A DNA stretch of 64,000 bases from Halobacillus mangrovi (GCF_002097535.1 NZ_CP020772.1:3450501-3514500); one strand, 5' to 3'. Numbered from the stretch's first letter, positions 24,369 through 33,989 are shown. Numbers and translations: made by a program. The notes: a model not told the origin generated them from the sequence alone.

Positions 24369-26560
24369 CTTATTTTATCGTTTTTTTTTGCAAAAACCGT
24401 CGGCGTTGTTTCAGACTGGGCAACAACCACCGGCCACCAAAATTCAGCACCTCTCCAGCCATGTTCTTTCTTTCCTTCCTGCCTGAGCATAATCAAAGCC
24501 GGATGGTCCTTGGCTTGTCTTCTGGCGATGGCAAGCTCCCCTTTACCTTTCCCTGGTGTATCTGGAGAATTCTCAAACGTCCCATCCTTCTTAAAACGCT
24601 GGATTTCACGTCTTGTTCTTGTAATTAGCCACACGTATGCCCCTGATTTTGCTTCTGTGCTCAAATAATCGAGCACGCTATGATACTCGTCCTGGTTGAA
24701 CTCTCGACCTTCTTCCATCTCAAACGTCTTATGAACAAAAGTGATCATTTCTTTCGCCTTTTCAACAGGGATCAAGTAAGCACCTTCTTCGTGATAGAGG
24801 GCATTTTTTACTTCATTTTCAATCAAGCGGTCGATGTAGCGGACTGTTTTCTGAATGTGGGTTTTGTACCCGGTTTGAAAACCAACCGGTAGCAGACGCT
24901 TATGAGGTTTAAGCATAGTCAGACTCGATAATAGAATCTTATTCGGACTGCATGGCAAAATGGTTGAATTCAAATCCTTCTGGATAAACACAACCCCACA
25001 CTCATGTCCGCCTCGTTCAAAGGCGTGTCTAAGTCCTGCGTCAAATTCGTGGATTCGTTCCATTATTGAATAAATTCTTTGTGTTGTGTAAAAGCGCGTG
25101 ACAGCAAGGTCTTCAAGCAGGCGGGCTCCGTACATCCGAGAATGCTGAAGCACAGTGTCCTGTTGGAAAGACTTTGGATTTCTTCCATAAAAAAATCCAA
25201 TCAAATTATGAATCGTTACTCCCCGATCGAGGATTTGTCCGCCGATGAAAATGTTCATTGGGGCACGAAGATGCAGCTGTCCACTGTAGTCCAGCATCTC
25301 ATTGACGTCTTTTTCCGAATTAACGATGGAACTGACGATATATTCTTCCTCTAGGGCTAGCTTCACTTCTTGATAGACTTGAAGGTAAGAAGGCGCAGGT
25401 GCTTTATTCAGAGTTTTTACAGAACGGATCAGGTCTTGATAAGACTGTTGGACCAACGTTTGAAATACATCCGTCTCTTCATTCGCCCCCTCCATTAACA
25501 AATCTTCAAAACTGCGGATGAGTTCTCCTTGCCACGCATGCGCGTTTTTCCCTCGTTCGGTATGAATAATAAAAGAATACTTTTGTTGCTTCGTTCCCAA
25601 TTGCCGTTGCTGCCAGCGTCGGATACAGCTTCCTACAATAAAATTAACGATGGCTCTTCGGATGTTTGCAATGTTTTTCTGCGTCAAGAGCTTGTCCATT
25701 TTCACCCGCCGTCCATCCATTTTCTTCATGACTTGAAGTTCTTTTTCATCCACTTCATGGTAGAGATACGAAGCAAGATGCCCGTCGATCTGCGACTTCT
25801 CAAAGTACATATCGCCCCCGATATACTGATCATGGACAGGCACTAGCTCTGTGAAAGAAGGACGTATCGGCTCAAATACTTTCCCCTCATGAATGGTCAT
25901 ATCCTCTGGCTGTAAATACAGGGAGTACGGAGTCGCTGTTACCTGCAGAAAAGCGGACTCCTGTAATCTGCTTCTTAATTCATTGATTTTTGATGCGATC
26001 ACTCTCATCTTTGTAATATTTTGCTCGCGCTTGTACTCATAGGCGACACTCGCAAAATCTGCCTCGTCGTCGATAAACAAGATCTTTTTATTTGATAGAG
26101 AAGGATACTGGTCCACTAGTGCTTCGCGAAGTCGATCAAGGTTATGGGTCTCTTTTTTCACAATAAAAGCAAGCTTTTGAGACAGCTCATACTTTCGAAG
26201 GCGTTCCGGCATTGACATAATGTCGTACACTCGCAGTTTATCTTCTGCAATCTGCTCGGCAAACTCTTCCTCCAGGCGCGCATAGGTCTGCTTTACAAGC
26301 GCATTTGTCCCTTGCGTAAGAATAATTACAGCATCAAAGCCGTTGTCATAAGCGAGTCCCATTACCCCGATGAAAGTTCTTGTCTTCCCTGACTGTATCT
26401 TACCAAGCAGCATACCCGGCCTGTTTTCAGAGGTCTTTTTATCCATAAGTTGAGCTGCTGTTAGGATTATACATTCCTTTGATTCTTCTGTGTATTCATT
26501 TTTATATTGTAAATGTTGAAAAAAACGCCCTTGCGTTTGGACTGTTTCTAGCGTTTTCAT
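24350..26560 (-). CDS. Z1-domain protein with SF2 helicase-like ATPase motifs
   Basis: 736 residues from the ATG at 26560 behind AAGGAGAG. Helicase-like motifs: Walker A GKIQSGKT (residues 53-60), Walker B IDDEAD (163-168), and VTATP (207-211). The Z1 region follows, with GGQILDRGVTI (440-450) and VLQHSRMYGAR (470-480). The last 200 residues are basic and of unknown fold. Z1 proteins were described with restriction-modification and other DNA-conflict loci, usually beside a MORC/HSP90-type ATPase and a nuclease; neither is present here. Its only same-strand neighbour is a long coiled-coil protein, whose terminator lies between them. A DNA-translocating or defence role is inferred from the family. 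Confidence 0.85.
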   Translation of the reverse strand: MKTLETVQTQGRFFQHLQYKNEYTEESKECIILTAAQLMDKKTSENRPGMLLGKIQSGKTRTFIGVMGLAYDNGFDAVIILTQGTNALVKQTYARLEEEFAEQIAEDKLRVYDIMSMPERLRKYELSQKLAFIVKKETHNLDRLREALVDQYPSLSNKKILFIDDEADFASVAYEYKREQNITKMRVIASKINELRSRLQESAFLQVTATPYSLYLQPEDMTIHEGKVFEPIRPSFTELVPVHDQYIGGDMYFEKSQIDGHLASYLYHEVDEKELQVMKKMDGRRVKMDKLLTQKNIANIRRAIVNFIVGSCIRRWQQRQLGTKQQKYSFIIHTERGKNAHAWQGELIRSFEDLLMEGANEETDVFQTLVQQSYQDLIRSVKTLNKAPAPSYLQVYQEVKLALEEEYIVSSIVNSEKDVNEMLDYSGQLHLRAPMNIFIGGQILDRGVTIHNLIGFFYGRNPKSFQQDTVLQHSRMYGARLLEDLAVTRFYTTQRIYSIMERIHEFDAGLRHAFERGGHECGVVFIQKDLNSTILPCSPNKILLSSLTMLKPHKRLLPVGFQTGYKTHIQKTVRYIDRLIENEVKNALYHEEGAYLIPVEKAKEMITFVHKTFEMEEGREFNQDEYHSVLDYLSTEAKSGAYVWLITRTRREIQRFKKDGTFENSPDTPGKGKGELAIARRQAKDHPALIMLRQEGKKEHGWRGAEFWWPVVVAQSETTPTVFAKKNDKISKTAAK

Positions 26561-26620
26561 TGGGTTCTCTCCTTGTAACCTATTAAATCTCCGAAAGACT
26601 ATTCTATCGATAAAAAGCAA

Positions 26621-26647
26621 AAAGACCAAATCATAATGATTTGGTCT
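26621..26647 (-). terminator. terminator at the end of the coiled-coil gene
   Basis: AGACCAAATCAT and ATGATTTGGTCT are exact 12-base arms separated by one base. On the minus strand TTTTTGCTTTTT follows. It abuts the stop codon of the upstream gene, so the Z1 gene may need read-through or its own promoter in the 86-base gap. Confidence 0.75.
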
Positions 26648-27642
26648 CATTCCTCCTCTTGCATCGCTTGTTCCATTTCTTCGATTTCTTCTGAGAGAAC
26701 TTTTAATTTATCTTCTAACGAATGGATGAGTTCAATTTTTGAATCCATCTCTTCTTCATATTCCAACGATTCTCCTAGCAGACGTTTGACCTTCTCATCG
26801 AGTTGTTCTAATAATTTGTTTTCCTCTTCATCTCCCTCTGCCAGCTGGTTCTCCAAGTTCTTATTCGTTTCTTGAAGCGATTGAATATCGTTGTGCAAAG
26901 CTTTGATAGTCACGTTCATTCTGTGGTTTTGCTCTTCTAAATTTTCCTTTTGAGCATATAACTCTTTAATTTCACGTGCTTTTTCTTGCTTCAAATTATA
27001 ATGCTCTAATTTTAACGATTCTAATGATTCTACTAAACCTTTCTCCTTTTCTTCCCATGCTTCCAGAAGCCCCTGATACTCTTCTATTTCCCGTTTGTTT
27101 GCGATTTGCTTCTTTTCCGCCTCTTCTCTTTCAATTTCGAGAGCCTTTAGGTATTCATCTGCAGTCTCAACTGCTTCCTGCTTTAGTTTTTGCTCAGCTT
27201 TGAATTTCCTTTGTACATTCATGTAACTATCCTGCAGAAAAGCTAAATTATTCCGCAGCTCCTGCAGCCGTTCTTGATTGACTTTCAACTCTCCCTCATA
27301 TCTTTCCTTAATTTGGGAAAGTTCGTTGTTTTCTAGCTGTAATCGTTCATAATCTTTATCTAAGGCGGAAAGTTCTTCCTTCAACCGTGCCTCTTGCTCT
27401 TCATAAACAGAAACTTGCTGTTCAAGCCCTTCCACTCGTTTTGTAAGATCTCTGTTTTCTATACGGCTTTTTTCTTCCTCGTCTTCTCTTTCTTTTAACA
27501 ATTGCTGATTCTCATTTTTTAACTGTTCAAGTTGGGAGTAATGGTAATTATCTTGATAATCCTGCACTTTCTTTTTGTATTTGTCGAGTTCAGCCTTGTA
27601 GTAGATGACCCTCTGCTGAAGTTGAATCGGATCACGCTTCAT
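26647..27642 (-). CDS. long coiled-coil protein
   Basis: 331 residues, almost all predicted alpha-helical coiled coil: highly charged, rich in Glu, Lys, Leu and Gln, no Pro after residue 5, and heptad patterns such as KRVEGLEQQVSVYEEQEARL throughout. No membrane segment or catalytic motif. The start follows AGGAGG. The composition gives SMC- or myosin-like matches that say little about function. It lies directly upstream of the Z1 gene on the same strand, 86 bases apart with a terminator between, so a structural or recruiting partner is possible but unproven. Confidence 0.8.
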   Translation of the reverse strand: MKRDPIQLQQRVIYYKAELDKYKKKVQDYQDNYHYSQLEQLKNENQQLLKEREDEEEKSRIENRDLTKRVEGLEQQVSVYEEQEARLKEELSALDKDYERLQLENNELSQIKERYEGELKVNQERLQELRNNLAFLQDSYMNVQRKFKAEQKLKQEAVETADEYLKALEIEREEAEKKQIANKREIEEYQGLLEAWEEKEKGLVESLESLKLEHYNLKQEKAREIKELYAQKENLEEQNHRMNVTIKALHNDIQSLQETNKNLENQLAEGDEEENKLLEQLDEKVKRLLGESLEYEEEMDSKIELIHSLEDKLKVLSEEIEEMEQAMQEEE

Positions 27643-27770
27643 CTTGCTAACCTCCTGTCTAATCTCCTTCTGCTAGCTATCACCCTATGTACATTGTGGA
27701 TAGCCTTAAACAATAATCAAACATAAATAAAAGAGAGGACAGAACCCTCCCTTAATCATATGAAATGTTC

Positions 27771-28214
27771 TTATTTATTATCACTATTCTCCGTTGGGTC
27801 TTCGAGCTCATCCAAACTGACGGCATCTCCAAACAGCTTTTTCAACCTCGCCTTCGCCTGTCCCTTTACTTCATCATCAATATGCGACAACACCTGGTAC
27901 ACGGCATAAATAATAACTGCGCTGTCATCCGTGAAACCGACAACAGGAATAAAATCAGGTATGAGATCAACGGGTAAAATCAAATAGCCGAGCGCACCTG
28001 CGATCGTAAGTTTCGCTTTCTTAGGAGTGGCTGGACTTTTGAAAGCATAATAGAGCAATAAGCTGTAATAGACAATTTTCGTTCCAATTCGGCTGCCATA
28101 ATCTAGCAATTTATCTCCGTACGCTTTTTCAGAAAAGTATTTTCTGCTCTGTTCTATTGCTTTTTTAGGATTTAATTTCTTTAATTTATCTTGATAGGTT
28201 TTCTCTTTTTCCAT
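27771..28214 (-). CDS. YkvA-type DUF1232 protein
   Basis: 147 residues. The DUF1232 core, GALGYLILPVDLIPDFIPVVG then FTDDSAVIIYAVYQVLSHI, lies at about 72-112, after a polar helical N-terminus and a hydrophobic stretch. An acidic tail ends the protein. Members are small membrane-associated proteins of unknown function. It has its own promoter region and is separated from the coiled-coil gene by about 130 bases. Confidence 0.88.
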   Translation of the reverse strand: MEKEKTYQDKLKKLNPKKAIEQSRKYFSEKAYGDKLLDYGSRIGTKIVYYSLLLYYAFKSPATPKKAKLTIAGALGYLILPVDLIPDFIPVVGFTDDSAVIIYAVYQVLSHIDDEVKGQAKARLKKLFGDAVSLDELEDPTENSDNK

Positions 28215-28443
28215 TTTACCCCTCCTCTATGGCTACTGTTCCCTTTCGTAGGGAATGTATTCCCCCACGCCGCCACCATTCAATCCACAAAAATATCCAC
28301 TAGTTTTGTAAATTCTTGTCGAAAGCTTAGGATTTAGCTTACAGTTTTTTCGATATTTTGGTAGTTTTAAATTAATAGAGTTACATGATTCACCAATAGT
28401 TTCCTTGTTTCACAATTCATCGATGAAAAGGAGAGAATGTTAA

Positions 28444-29703
28444 ATGGAACTTGATCAACTTGAATTGAATGCAATGGTAGATGAGGATGAAAAAACAAAA
28501 CCTTACTACACCGCTTTAATCGGATGGAGTGTCCAGGCCATTGAAGCGGCTGCTCGCATGAACCGTCCATTTGTCGTCGTAGGCCCTCCAGAATTCGAAT
28601 CTTATGCAGAAAAGCACGAGATTCCTTTTGTCGGGTGGGATTTCAACAAGCTCAATGAAAGCTCTGATCACCTTTACAATCAGCTGCGTGAGATCGGTGC
28701 AGAAGTTGCCGTACCTTTATATGAAGAATGTGTAGAATGGGCAGGTGCCCTGAATGCCAGATTCCGTGAAGAGCCGCGTGTGTTCAACCGCTCTCTTTTG
28801 CTGAGAGATAAAGGGATGATGAAACGGAAAGCACAGATTTCCGGCATCAAAGTTGGTGTTTTTGAAGAAGCACACGACAAAGACGATGTGAAGCGATTCT
28901 TAAAACGAGTGAATGAAGCATTACTGAAACTTGAAGGCGATCATTATGATCCGATACACGTAAAACCGCTTGATAAAGCGGGATCTGTAGGTCATTTGGC
29001 TATATATACGGAAGAAGAAATCGAACAAATTACGGATGCAGACTTTCCACTATTGATGGAAAGCCACCTGGATGGACAGGAGTTTTCTGTGGAAGCATTT
29101 ATCCATAAGGGTAAAGTTCGCTTTTTGAATATTACGGAGTACATTCGCTTAGGCTATTCAAATTTTGTGCCCGCTTCTCCTTCACTAGAAGAAAAACGCC
29201 CTCTCATTGAAAAAGCGGTCCAGCAGCTCGTGGATGCCTTCGAAATTGAATATGGTGTCATCCACCCAGAATACTTTATCACCCATGACGGAACGCTTCA
29301 CTTCGGTGAAGTCGCTGCCCGTGTACCTGGAGGCCATATTTTCGAACTGATCGAACGTGCTTATGGATTCAGTGCGTACGAAGCACAAATCCTCTGCAGT
29401 GATCCGAATACAACGGAAGAAGAACTTAACGAATTCTTCCCGGACCCATATAGCTACGAAGGGTACGCTGGCTGCCTAATGGTGCATCCAAACAAAGATT
29501 TTGTTGAAGACCTCACAATCCCTGAACAGCTTGAAGAAAATCCTTATTTTGAAAAACACGATATGTTTACCCCTCCTCAAGGTAAAGTGGCCGAGCGCGT
29601 TGGTTTTGGAAACCATTACGGAACGATTTTCTTTTATGGAAGAGACAGCGAAGTCATGAGAGACTTGCTGAAAGAATATGAAGAACACGATTTCTACGTT
29701 TAA
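28444..29703 (+). CDS. ATP-grasp carboxylate-amine ligase-like protein
   Basis: 419 residues. A Rossmann-like pre-ATP-grasp part (about 20-110) includes VPLYEECVEWAGALNARF. The ATP-grasp core has a lysine in RDKGMMKRKAQ, a second in HVKPLDKAGSVG, the clamp LLMESHLDGQEFSVEAFI, and the metal-binding end IHPEYFITHDGTLHFGEVAARVPGG with its Glu and Arg. Enzymes of this fold join a carboxylate to an amine or thiol using ATP. The substrate is unknown. The next gene, 32 bases on, encodes a protein with a cysteine-peptidase-like triad, suggesting a make-and-cut peptide or amide system. Start follows AAAGGAGAG. Confidence 0.85.
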   Translation: MELDQLELNAMVDEDEKTKPYYTALIGWSVQAIEAAARMNRPFVVVGPPEFESYAEKHEIPFVGWDFNKLNESSDHLYNQLREIGAEVAVPLYEECVEWAGALNARFREEPRVFNRSLLLRDKGMMKRKAQISGIKVGVFEEAHDKDDVKRFLKRVNEALLKLEGDHYDPIHVKPLDKAGSVGHLAIYTEEEIEQITDADFPLLMESHLDGQEFSVEAFIHKGKVRFLNITEYIRLGYSNFVPASPSLEEKRPLIEKAVQQLVDAFEIEYGVIHPEYFITHDGTLHFGEVAARVPGGHIFELIERAYGFSAYEAQILCSDPNTTEEELNEFFPDPYSYEGYAGCLMVHPNKDFVEDLTIPEQLEENPYFEKHDMFTPPQGKVAERVGFGNHYGTIFFYGRDSEVMRDLLKEYEEHDFYV

Positions 29704-29735
29704 GCTAGGCGTTTCAAATAGAAAGGAGAGGACAT

Positions 29736-31703
29736 ATGCCTCAACCTACCGGTGTCATTGTTGAACGATTCGCCCATGCCTTGGAAGAATTAAACAAAGC
29801 ACAATCATTCGTAAAACCGAAGTATCAGACGGATGTGTATCAAGAGGCAAACCGCCTCATCGATGCCGAAGATGGATTAGAATACCTCTATCAGCATGCA
29901 CATCGTTTTGAGGAAAGCGGCGTTTTTCAGGACGGGCCCTGGGAATCTGCTGATAAATTACAGCCTCCTCTCGTTGCAGGTTCCTTAAAAGCCAAAGGTC
30001 TGCCAATGATCATTGAAGTGCTCAGTGAACTGCGCATGCTTTCCATTGCTGAATCCAAATACAGCCACCCTAATTTAACAGCGAATATGGCAGAAGAATT
30101 TTTAAATGAAGTGATGGTATTAAATTTGGATATTCTGTTTCCGAATGCAACAGAGAGTGCGAGGATTGAAAAAAATGAAAATGATGAACGTGCCAGGAAG
30201 CTATTTCAATTTTTAGCAAGCCGTCTATCCTCTACTGCCCTGATCAGAACCTTGATTATGGAAATCGAACGGCTAACTGCACAGCGCCCGATTATGGTGA
30301 AGCGCACCCTTTCAATGATCAACATGGCGAAAGAGATGCTTGATAAAGAAACCGAAGCCGATGAGAAAGATGTGGCTGAGCTGAAAAAATACATTTCCGC
30401 TATCGAGGGACCTTCTCCAATGAGCAGCAAGTTTAAAGACCTGCATGCCTACCGGGCCAATCTGAAATCTTTGACAAGATCCGAGCTGATCTCAGAAAGT
30501 GTAGCTTTAGCTAAATCAATGCGGGAGACCGGCCTAGTTGCTCCCCATCATGCCACGTTGACTCGTTTTATATGTAAGCGGATGCCGGGTCTGCTGACTT
30601 ATGTGTTGAATCTGAACAGTAAAGGAAGTGCGAACCTCGAGGAAAACAGCGAGCTTGTCATTCAATTGATAAAAGCCGCGATCTTCCCGGGGACAAGACA
30701 GGCAGTATACGGGTTGTCCCTCATGCTTGAGCGCGGTGTACTGTCCCATTCACCAGTTGCACCTGGATTAAGACGACTCGTTGAACTCGATATTCGTCCG
30801 GATGTACGTAACGCGTTGTATCAAACGACCTCAACAGGTGAAGGTGTCACAGCCAACAGCATCCTTGTCGCTGGTACTCTTCAAGTTCTTGGTCAGCCGC
30901 TTGGCATTGGACAAGGGTTCAACCCAACATGTCAAGCTGCCCGCGGCATCAGCCTTTGGGCGCAGCACGCACCAGGATTTTTACTCGAAATTATTCCGCG
31001 TGCAGCTCGTGATGGAGACCTTGATTTTACGTTCGAGGGTGCCCAGATTCACTCGAAAGACTTAAGCGGTGGACTGGCCCCTGATTTGGATAAAGAGCTT
31101 GACCCTGTTTCGCTCGTTCTCGTTCCTCACCTTGACCGAATTTACAGTGAGATGATGTCACGTGTCGCTTTACGAGGCGAAGACGGACATCGCTGGGTTA
31201 ATCCTGCCTTTTATGGGAATTGGGTACAAAAAGGATTCAGCTCCGTGTTCGATCCGGTCACAGGATATGTGGTTGACTATACCGGTTTTGTAAAGCTGTT
31301 TTATGCCACCCACCATCCGGAATACAACGATGAATACGAATTAATCTATCCGAACCCTGTCGGTATTTTCATTACAAATGTGCACGGGAAGCTTCTTGGT
31401 CTGCATGCCGTGTCGATTACGAGGATTACAAAAGATTTAAACGGCGAGTATCGGGTTTACTTTTACAATCCAAATAATGATGGCTCTCAGAACTGGGGGC
31501 AGGAAATCGAACCAAGCGTCGCAGGCAATGGTGAGATTGAAGGTGAAAGCTCTCTTCCGTTCCATGAGTTTGTATCAAGGCTTTATGCCTTCCACTACAA
31601 TCCTTATGAACAGGGAGATGCTTATGCCGTTGAACAGGAAGTCGTCACTCAAGTGGCTCAGCTAGCGAAGGAAAGCTGGGGACGCGATTACACTTGGGTA
31701 TAA
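29736..31703 (+). CDS. unknown 655-residue protein with cysteine-peptidase-like C-terminal region
   Basis: Family not recognised. The first 380 or so residues are mostly helical and polar, without a signal peptide. The C-terminal part looks like a papain/transglutaminase-type fold: a Cys near 399 in GFNPTCQAARGISLWA, a His near 557 in LLGLHAVSITRI, and an Asn near 578 in YRVYFYNPNNDG. The Cys...His...Asn order and the beta-strand context of the last two fit that fold. It is translated from AAAGGAGAGG 32 bases after the ATP-grasp gene and followed by a strong terminator, so the two form a tight two-gene unit. Peptidase, amidase or transferase activity is inferred only. Confidence 0.75.
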   Translation: MPQPTGVIVERFAHALEELNKAQSFVKPKYQTDVYQEANRLIDAEDGLEYLYQHAHRFEESGVFQDGPWESADKLQPPLVAGSLKAKGLPMIIEVLSELRMLSIAESKYSHPNLTANMAEEFLNEVMVLNLDILFPNATESARIEKNENDERARKLFQFLASRLSSTALIRTLIMEIERLTAQRPIMVKRTLSMINMAKEMLDKETEADEKDVAELKKYISAIEGPSPMSSKFKDLHAYRANLKSLTRSELISESVALAKSMRETGLVAPHHATLTRFICKRMPGLLTYVLNLNSKGSANLEENSELVIQLIKAAIFPGTRQAVYGLSLMLERGVLSHSPVAPGLRRLVELDIRPDVRNALYQTTSTGEGVTANSILVAGTLQVLGQPLGIGQGFNPTCQAARGISLWAQHAPGFLLEIIPRAARDGDLDFTFEGAQIHSKDLSGGLAPDLDKELDPVSLVLVPHLDRIYSEMMSRVALRGEDGHRWVNPAFYGNWVQKGFSSVFDPVTGYVVDYTGFVKLFYATHHPEYNDEYELIYPNPVGIFITNVHGKLLGLHAVSITRITKDLNGEYRVYFYNPNNDGSQNWGQEIEPSVAGNGEIEGESSLPFHEFVSRLYAFHYNPYEQGDAYAVEQEVVTQVAQLAKESWGRDYTWV

Positions 31704-31712
31704 TGCTAGAAC

Positions 31713-31742
31713 GCCAGGCCTTTTAAAGGTCTGGCTTTTTTT
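31713..31742 (+). terminator. terminator of the ATP-grasp operon
   Basis: GCCAGGCCTTT pairs with AAAGGTCTGGC (one G-T pair), followed by seven T. Confidence 0.85.
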
Positions 31743-31785
31743 GAGCTTTGCTTTCATTACAATGAAATGCATGAGGAATGACAAA

Positions 31786-31812
31786 TTCGCCGGCTGTACG
31801 AAATAGCCGGCG
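31786..31812 (-). terminator. terminator of the AraC-family gene
   Basis: CGCCGGCT and AGCCGGCG form an 8-bp GC-rich stem around a 9-base loop. The minus-strand side continues AATTTGT. Confidence 0.6.
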
Positions 31813-31824
31813 TTTATTAGTACT

Positions 31825-32700
31825 CTAATTCTTTTTCACGACAGGAATCCAGATCTCACTTCTGAAATTTGGAGAATCGGTATCTTTCCCTTCATTCCAG
31901 AGAATTTCTGGTCCTTCTGTCTGTTCAAAAATTGAAGATGGGAACCACTCTGAATAGACGCGCCCCCACACATCCTGAAGTGTTTCAGGAAAATGCCCAA
32001 CCGATTCAAAAACGGCCCACATTAATGCAGGCACTTCAAGATTGGAGTAACCTTTCGGACATTCCTTCGTAGTAGCAGCACCGATATAATGATCCAGCTC
32101 CCCTTTTTCTTCCATTCTCCCTTCTGAAAAATTTGCGGATGCACTGATCAATCCGGAAGGTTCTACGTTTGATAGCTTCTTCAAATAAGAAATTTTCTCG
32201 CTATCTAAGCTTTGCCACATAGCGTCAATTTCAGGATTCACTCCTTTAAAAACGATCGGAACCCTCTTCTTTAATCCTACAATTCTAAATGCTGTTTTTT
32301 CTTCGATTCGGTAATTCATTTCTGTACCTCCATCAATCTTTAATTGGAAGGTCATTTTTGGATAAGCTTTTAGGTAATGGCCGTTTCCTCTTGCCTCGGA
32401 AGGTGTAAGCCCATGAAATGCCTTGAACGCTCTTGTAAAAGCATCTGGAGAACGGTATCCGTATTTTACAGCAATATCAATCACTTTTACATCTCTGCCC
32501 CTTAACTCCTGGGCAGCGCAAGTAAGCCGCCTGCACCGAATGTATTCACCTAACGTCACACCAGCAAGAAAAGAAAACATTCGCTGGAAATGATATGGAG
32601 AGCATAAGGCACGCTTTGCTACTTCCTTGTAGTAGATTTCCTCATCAAGATTTTTTTCGATAAAACGTAGAGCTTCGTTCATACTTTTAAGCGAATCCAT
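31825..32700 (-). CDS. AraC-family regulator with GyrI-like effector domain
   Basis: 291 residues. Two helix-turn-helix motifs at about 10-105 ([20 protein letters not shown] and [20 protein letters not shown], then [10 protein letters not shown]) mark the AraC family. The C-terminal half (about 130-291) is of the GyrI/Rob effector-binding type, with [11 protein letters not shown] and [20 protein letters not shown]. Relatives sense hydrophobic drugs or peptides. Its target is unknown; no transporter gene is adjacent. The start is an ATG behind AAAGGAGG. Confidence 0.9.
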   Translation of the reverse strand: MDSLKSMNEALRFIEKNLDEEIYYKEVAKRALCSPYHFQRMFSFLAGVTLGEYIRCRRLTCAAQELRGRDVKVIDIAVKYGYRSPDAFTRAFKAFHGLTPSEARGNGHYLKAYPKMTFQLKIDGGTEMNYRIEEKTAFRIVGLKKRVPIVFKGVNPEIDAMWQSLDSEKISYLKKLSNVEPSGLISASANFSEGRMEEKGELDHYIGAATTKECPKGYSNLEVPALMWAVFESVGHFPETLQDVWGRVYSEWFPSSIFEQTEGPEILWNEGKDTDSPNFRSEIWIPVVKKN

Positions 32701-32782
32701 TGGAATGACCTCCTTTCAATTTAAAGATAGCAGGAACAGAACATAGATACCCGACGTTCTCTGCGCGGTCCTGCAGGGTTAT

Positions 32783-32817
32783 AAAAAAGAGGCGCGTATA
32801 TAAATTGCGCCTCTTTC
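32783..32817 (-). terminator. terminator of the nucleosidase lipoprotein gene
   Basis: AAAGAGGCGCAATT pairs with the complementary GCGCCTCTTT arm on the minus strand, followed by TTTTATAA. Confidence 0.8.
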
Positions 32818-32831
32818 GTTCACCTATATAC

Positions 32832-33701
32832 TTACTCTATTGTAGAGATGTATTCCTTCACAACTTTATAAACATACTCCTGATTGGCTTCCGCCGTATT
32901 CGGATTGTACTCTCCACCATTTACTTTGTTATTAGAAAGGATGCGAATGCCAAGGAAAGGTACATCATAAGCTTTCGCAATTTGAGCACCTGCCGCCCCT
33001 TCCATCTCTTCAACAGAAGTTCCGTACTTCTCGTGGAACCACTGGATACGGTCAACTTCATTATTCCAGACATCTGCCGAGCCGATCGTACCCTTTACAA
33101 CCTCTCCTTTAGTGTACTCATCTTTCACGGCATTAGCGGCGGCAAGCAGGTCTTCATTACCTTTAAAGTAGCGGATGTTTTCAGCGTCTGGATCTTCACC
33201 AGCACTTCCTTCGTTCGCCATCAAATCCATTGGAATCCACGTGGTCGGATCCATGCCTTCTCCATCTTCCTTATGGGAGGTTTTTAAAGACCCTATGTTA
33301 GTCACTCTTTTTCCTAAAACAATATCAAATACATGAAGGTCCGGATCATGACCGCCAGATGTTCCTTGATTGATGATGGCAGCAGGGTCATACTTTTCAA
33401 TGGCTACAGCCGTCGCTGCTGCTGTATTTTCCATACCCTTACCTGTTTTTGCAACGATCACAGGATAATCATCGACTGTTCCTATGTAAAATTCAAACGT
33501 TCCAGACTTCTCTTCTTTCACGTTTTCTAAACGATCTGCGAACTTTTCAGCCTCTATCGGCATAGGCCCCTGAATCAAAATCGGCTGCTGCTCTTTTGAC
33601 TTATTGGATTCAGACTGTACTGAGGAATTACATCCAGCTAAAATTGATAAAAATAATACAGTAATAATAGCTAACATTGCATTTCTAAGCTGCTTGTTCA
33701 T
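32832..33701 (-). CDS. exported nucleoside phosphorylase/nucleosidase-family lipoprotein
   Basis: 289 residues from the ATG at 33701 behind AAAGGAGA. A lipoprotein signal ends at SILAGC (Cys24), then a Ser/Asn/Gln linker. The rest is a PNP_UDP_1 fold: INQGTSGG (phosphate/ribose loop position), GTIGSADVWNN, EEMEGAAGAQIA near 231-242 (ribose-binding Met-Glu) and IRILSNNKV near 252-260. In MTA/SAH nucleosidases the last motif carries a catalytic Asp (SD); here it is Asn, which in 6-oxopurine phosphorylases favours guanine or hypoxanthine nucleosides. Upstream lie a PurBox pair, a promoter, a guanine-class riboswitch and a terminator, so cleavage of external purine nucleosides for salvage is the best guess. 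Confidence 0.85.
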   Translation of the reverse strand: MNKQLRNAMLAIITVLFLSILAGCNSSVQSESNKSKEQQPILIQGPMPIEAEKFADRLENVKEEKSGTFEFYIGTVDDYPVIVAKTGKGMENTAAATAVAIEKYDPAAIINQGTSGGHDPDLHVFDIVLGKRVTNIGSLKTSHKEDGEGMDPTTWIPMDLMANEGSAGEDPDAENIRYFKGNEDLLAAANAVKDEYTKGEVVKGTIGSADVWNNEVDRIQWFHEKYGTSVEEMEGAAGAQIAKAYDVPFLGIRILSNNKVNGGEYNPNTAEANQEYVYKVVKEYISTIE

Positions 33702-33783
33702 AAGAAATTCTCCTTTAATCATAATGTAATGTGCAATCCTGGTGTGGTCTTCGATCCCCCTTGAGCACTATTTTACTCAATAG

Positions 33784-33826
33784 AAAAAGGTCTAGAGAGC
33801 GAAGGACATCTACCCTTCTAGACCTA
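33784..33826 (-). terminator. riboswitch expression-platform terminator
   Basis: On the minus strand AGGTCTAGA (33825-33817) pairs with TCTAGACCT (33796-33788), and TTTTTCTA follows. It lies between the purine aptamer and the lipoprotein start. Confidence 0.8.
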
Positions 33827-33891
33827 CGAAATTAAAGTATTAAAGACAGCCCTGCCAAAAAAAGACAAAAATCAAACAAGCATATACTTTA

Positions 33892-33962
33892 ACTCGTAGT
33901 CCAGTTCTTTCCATGGGAACCGGGTAGAGACGCTCAGACCATATTTCCGAGAATATACGAGT
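33892..33962 (-). promoter_or_regulatory. purine riboswitch aptamer, guanine class
   Basis: Minus strand: P1 ACTCGTA pairing with TACGAGT, then ATATTCTCGGAAATATGG, GCGTCTCTACCCGG and ACTGGACTACGAG. These match the conserved UAUA, AAUAUGG, GUxUCUACC and GACUAC positions. The discriminating base before UA is C, so guanine or hypoxanthine rather than adenine is expected to bind. Ligand binding should favour the downstream terminator. Confidence 0.93.
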
Positions 33963-33989
33963 AATATTATTTAAATTGATTACTGTGCT

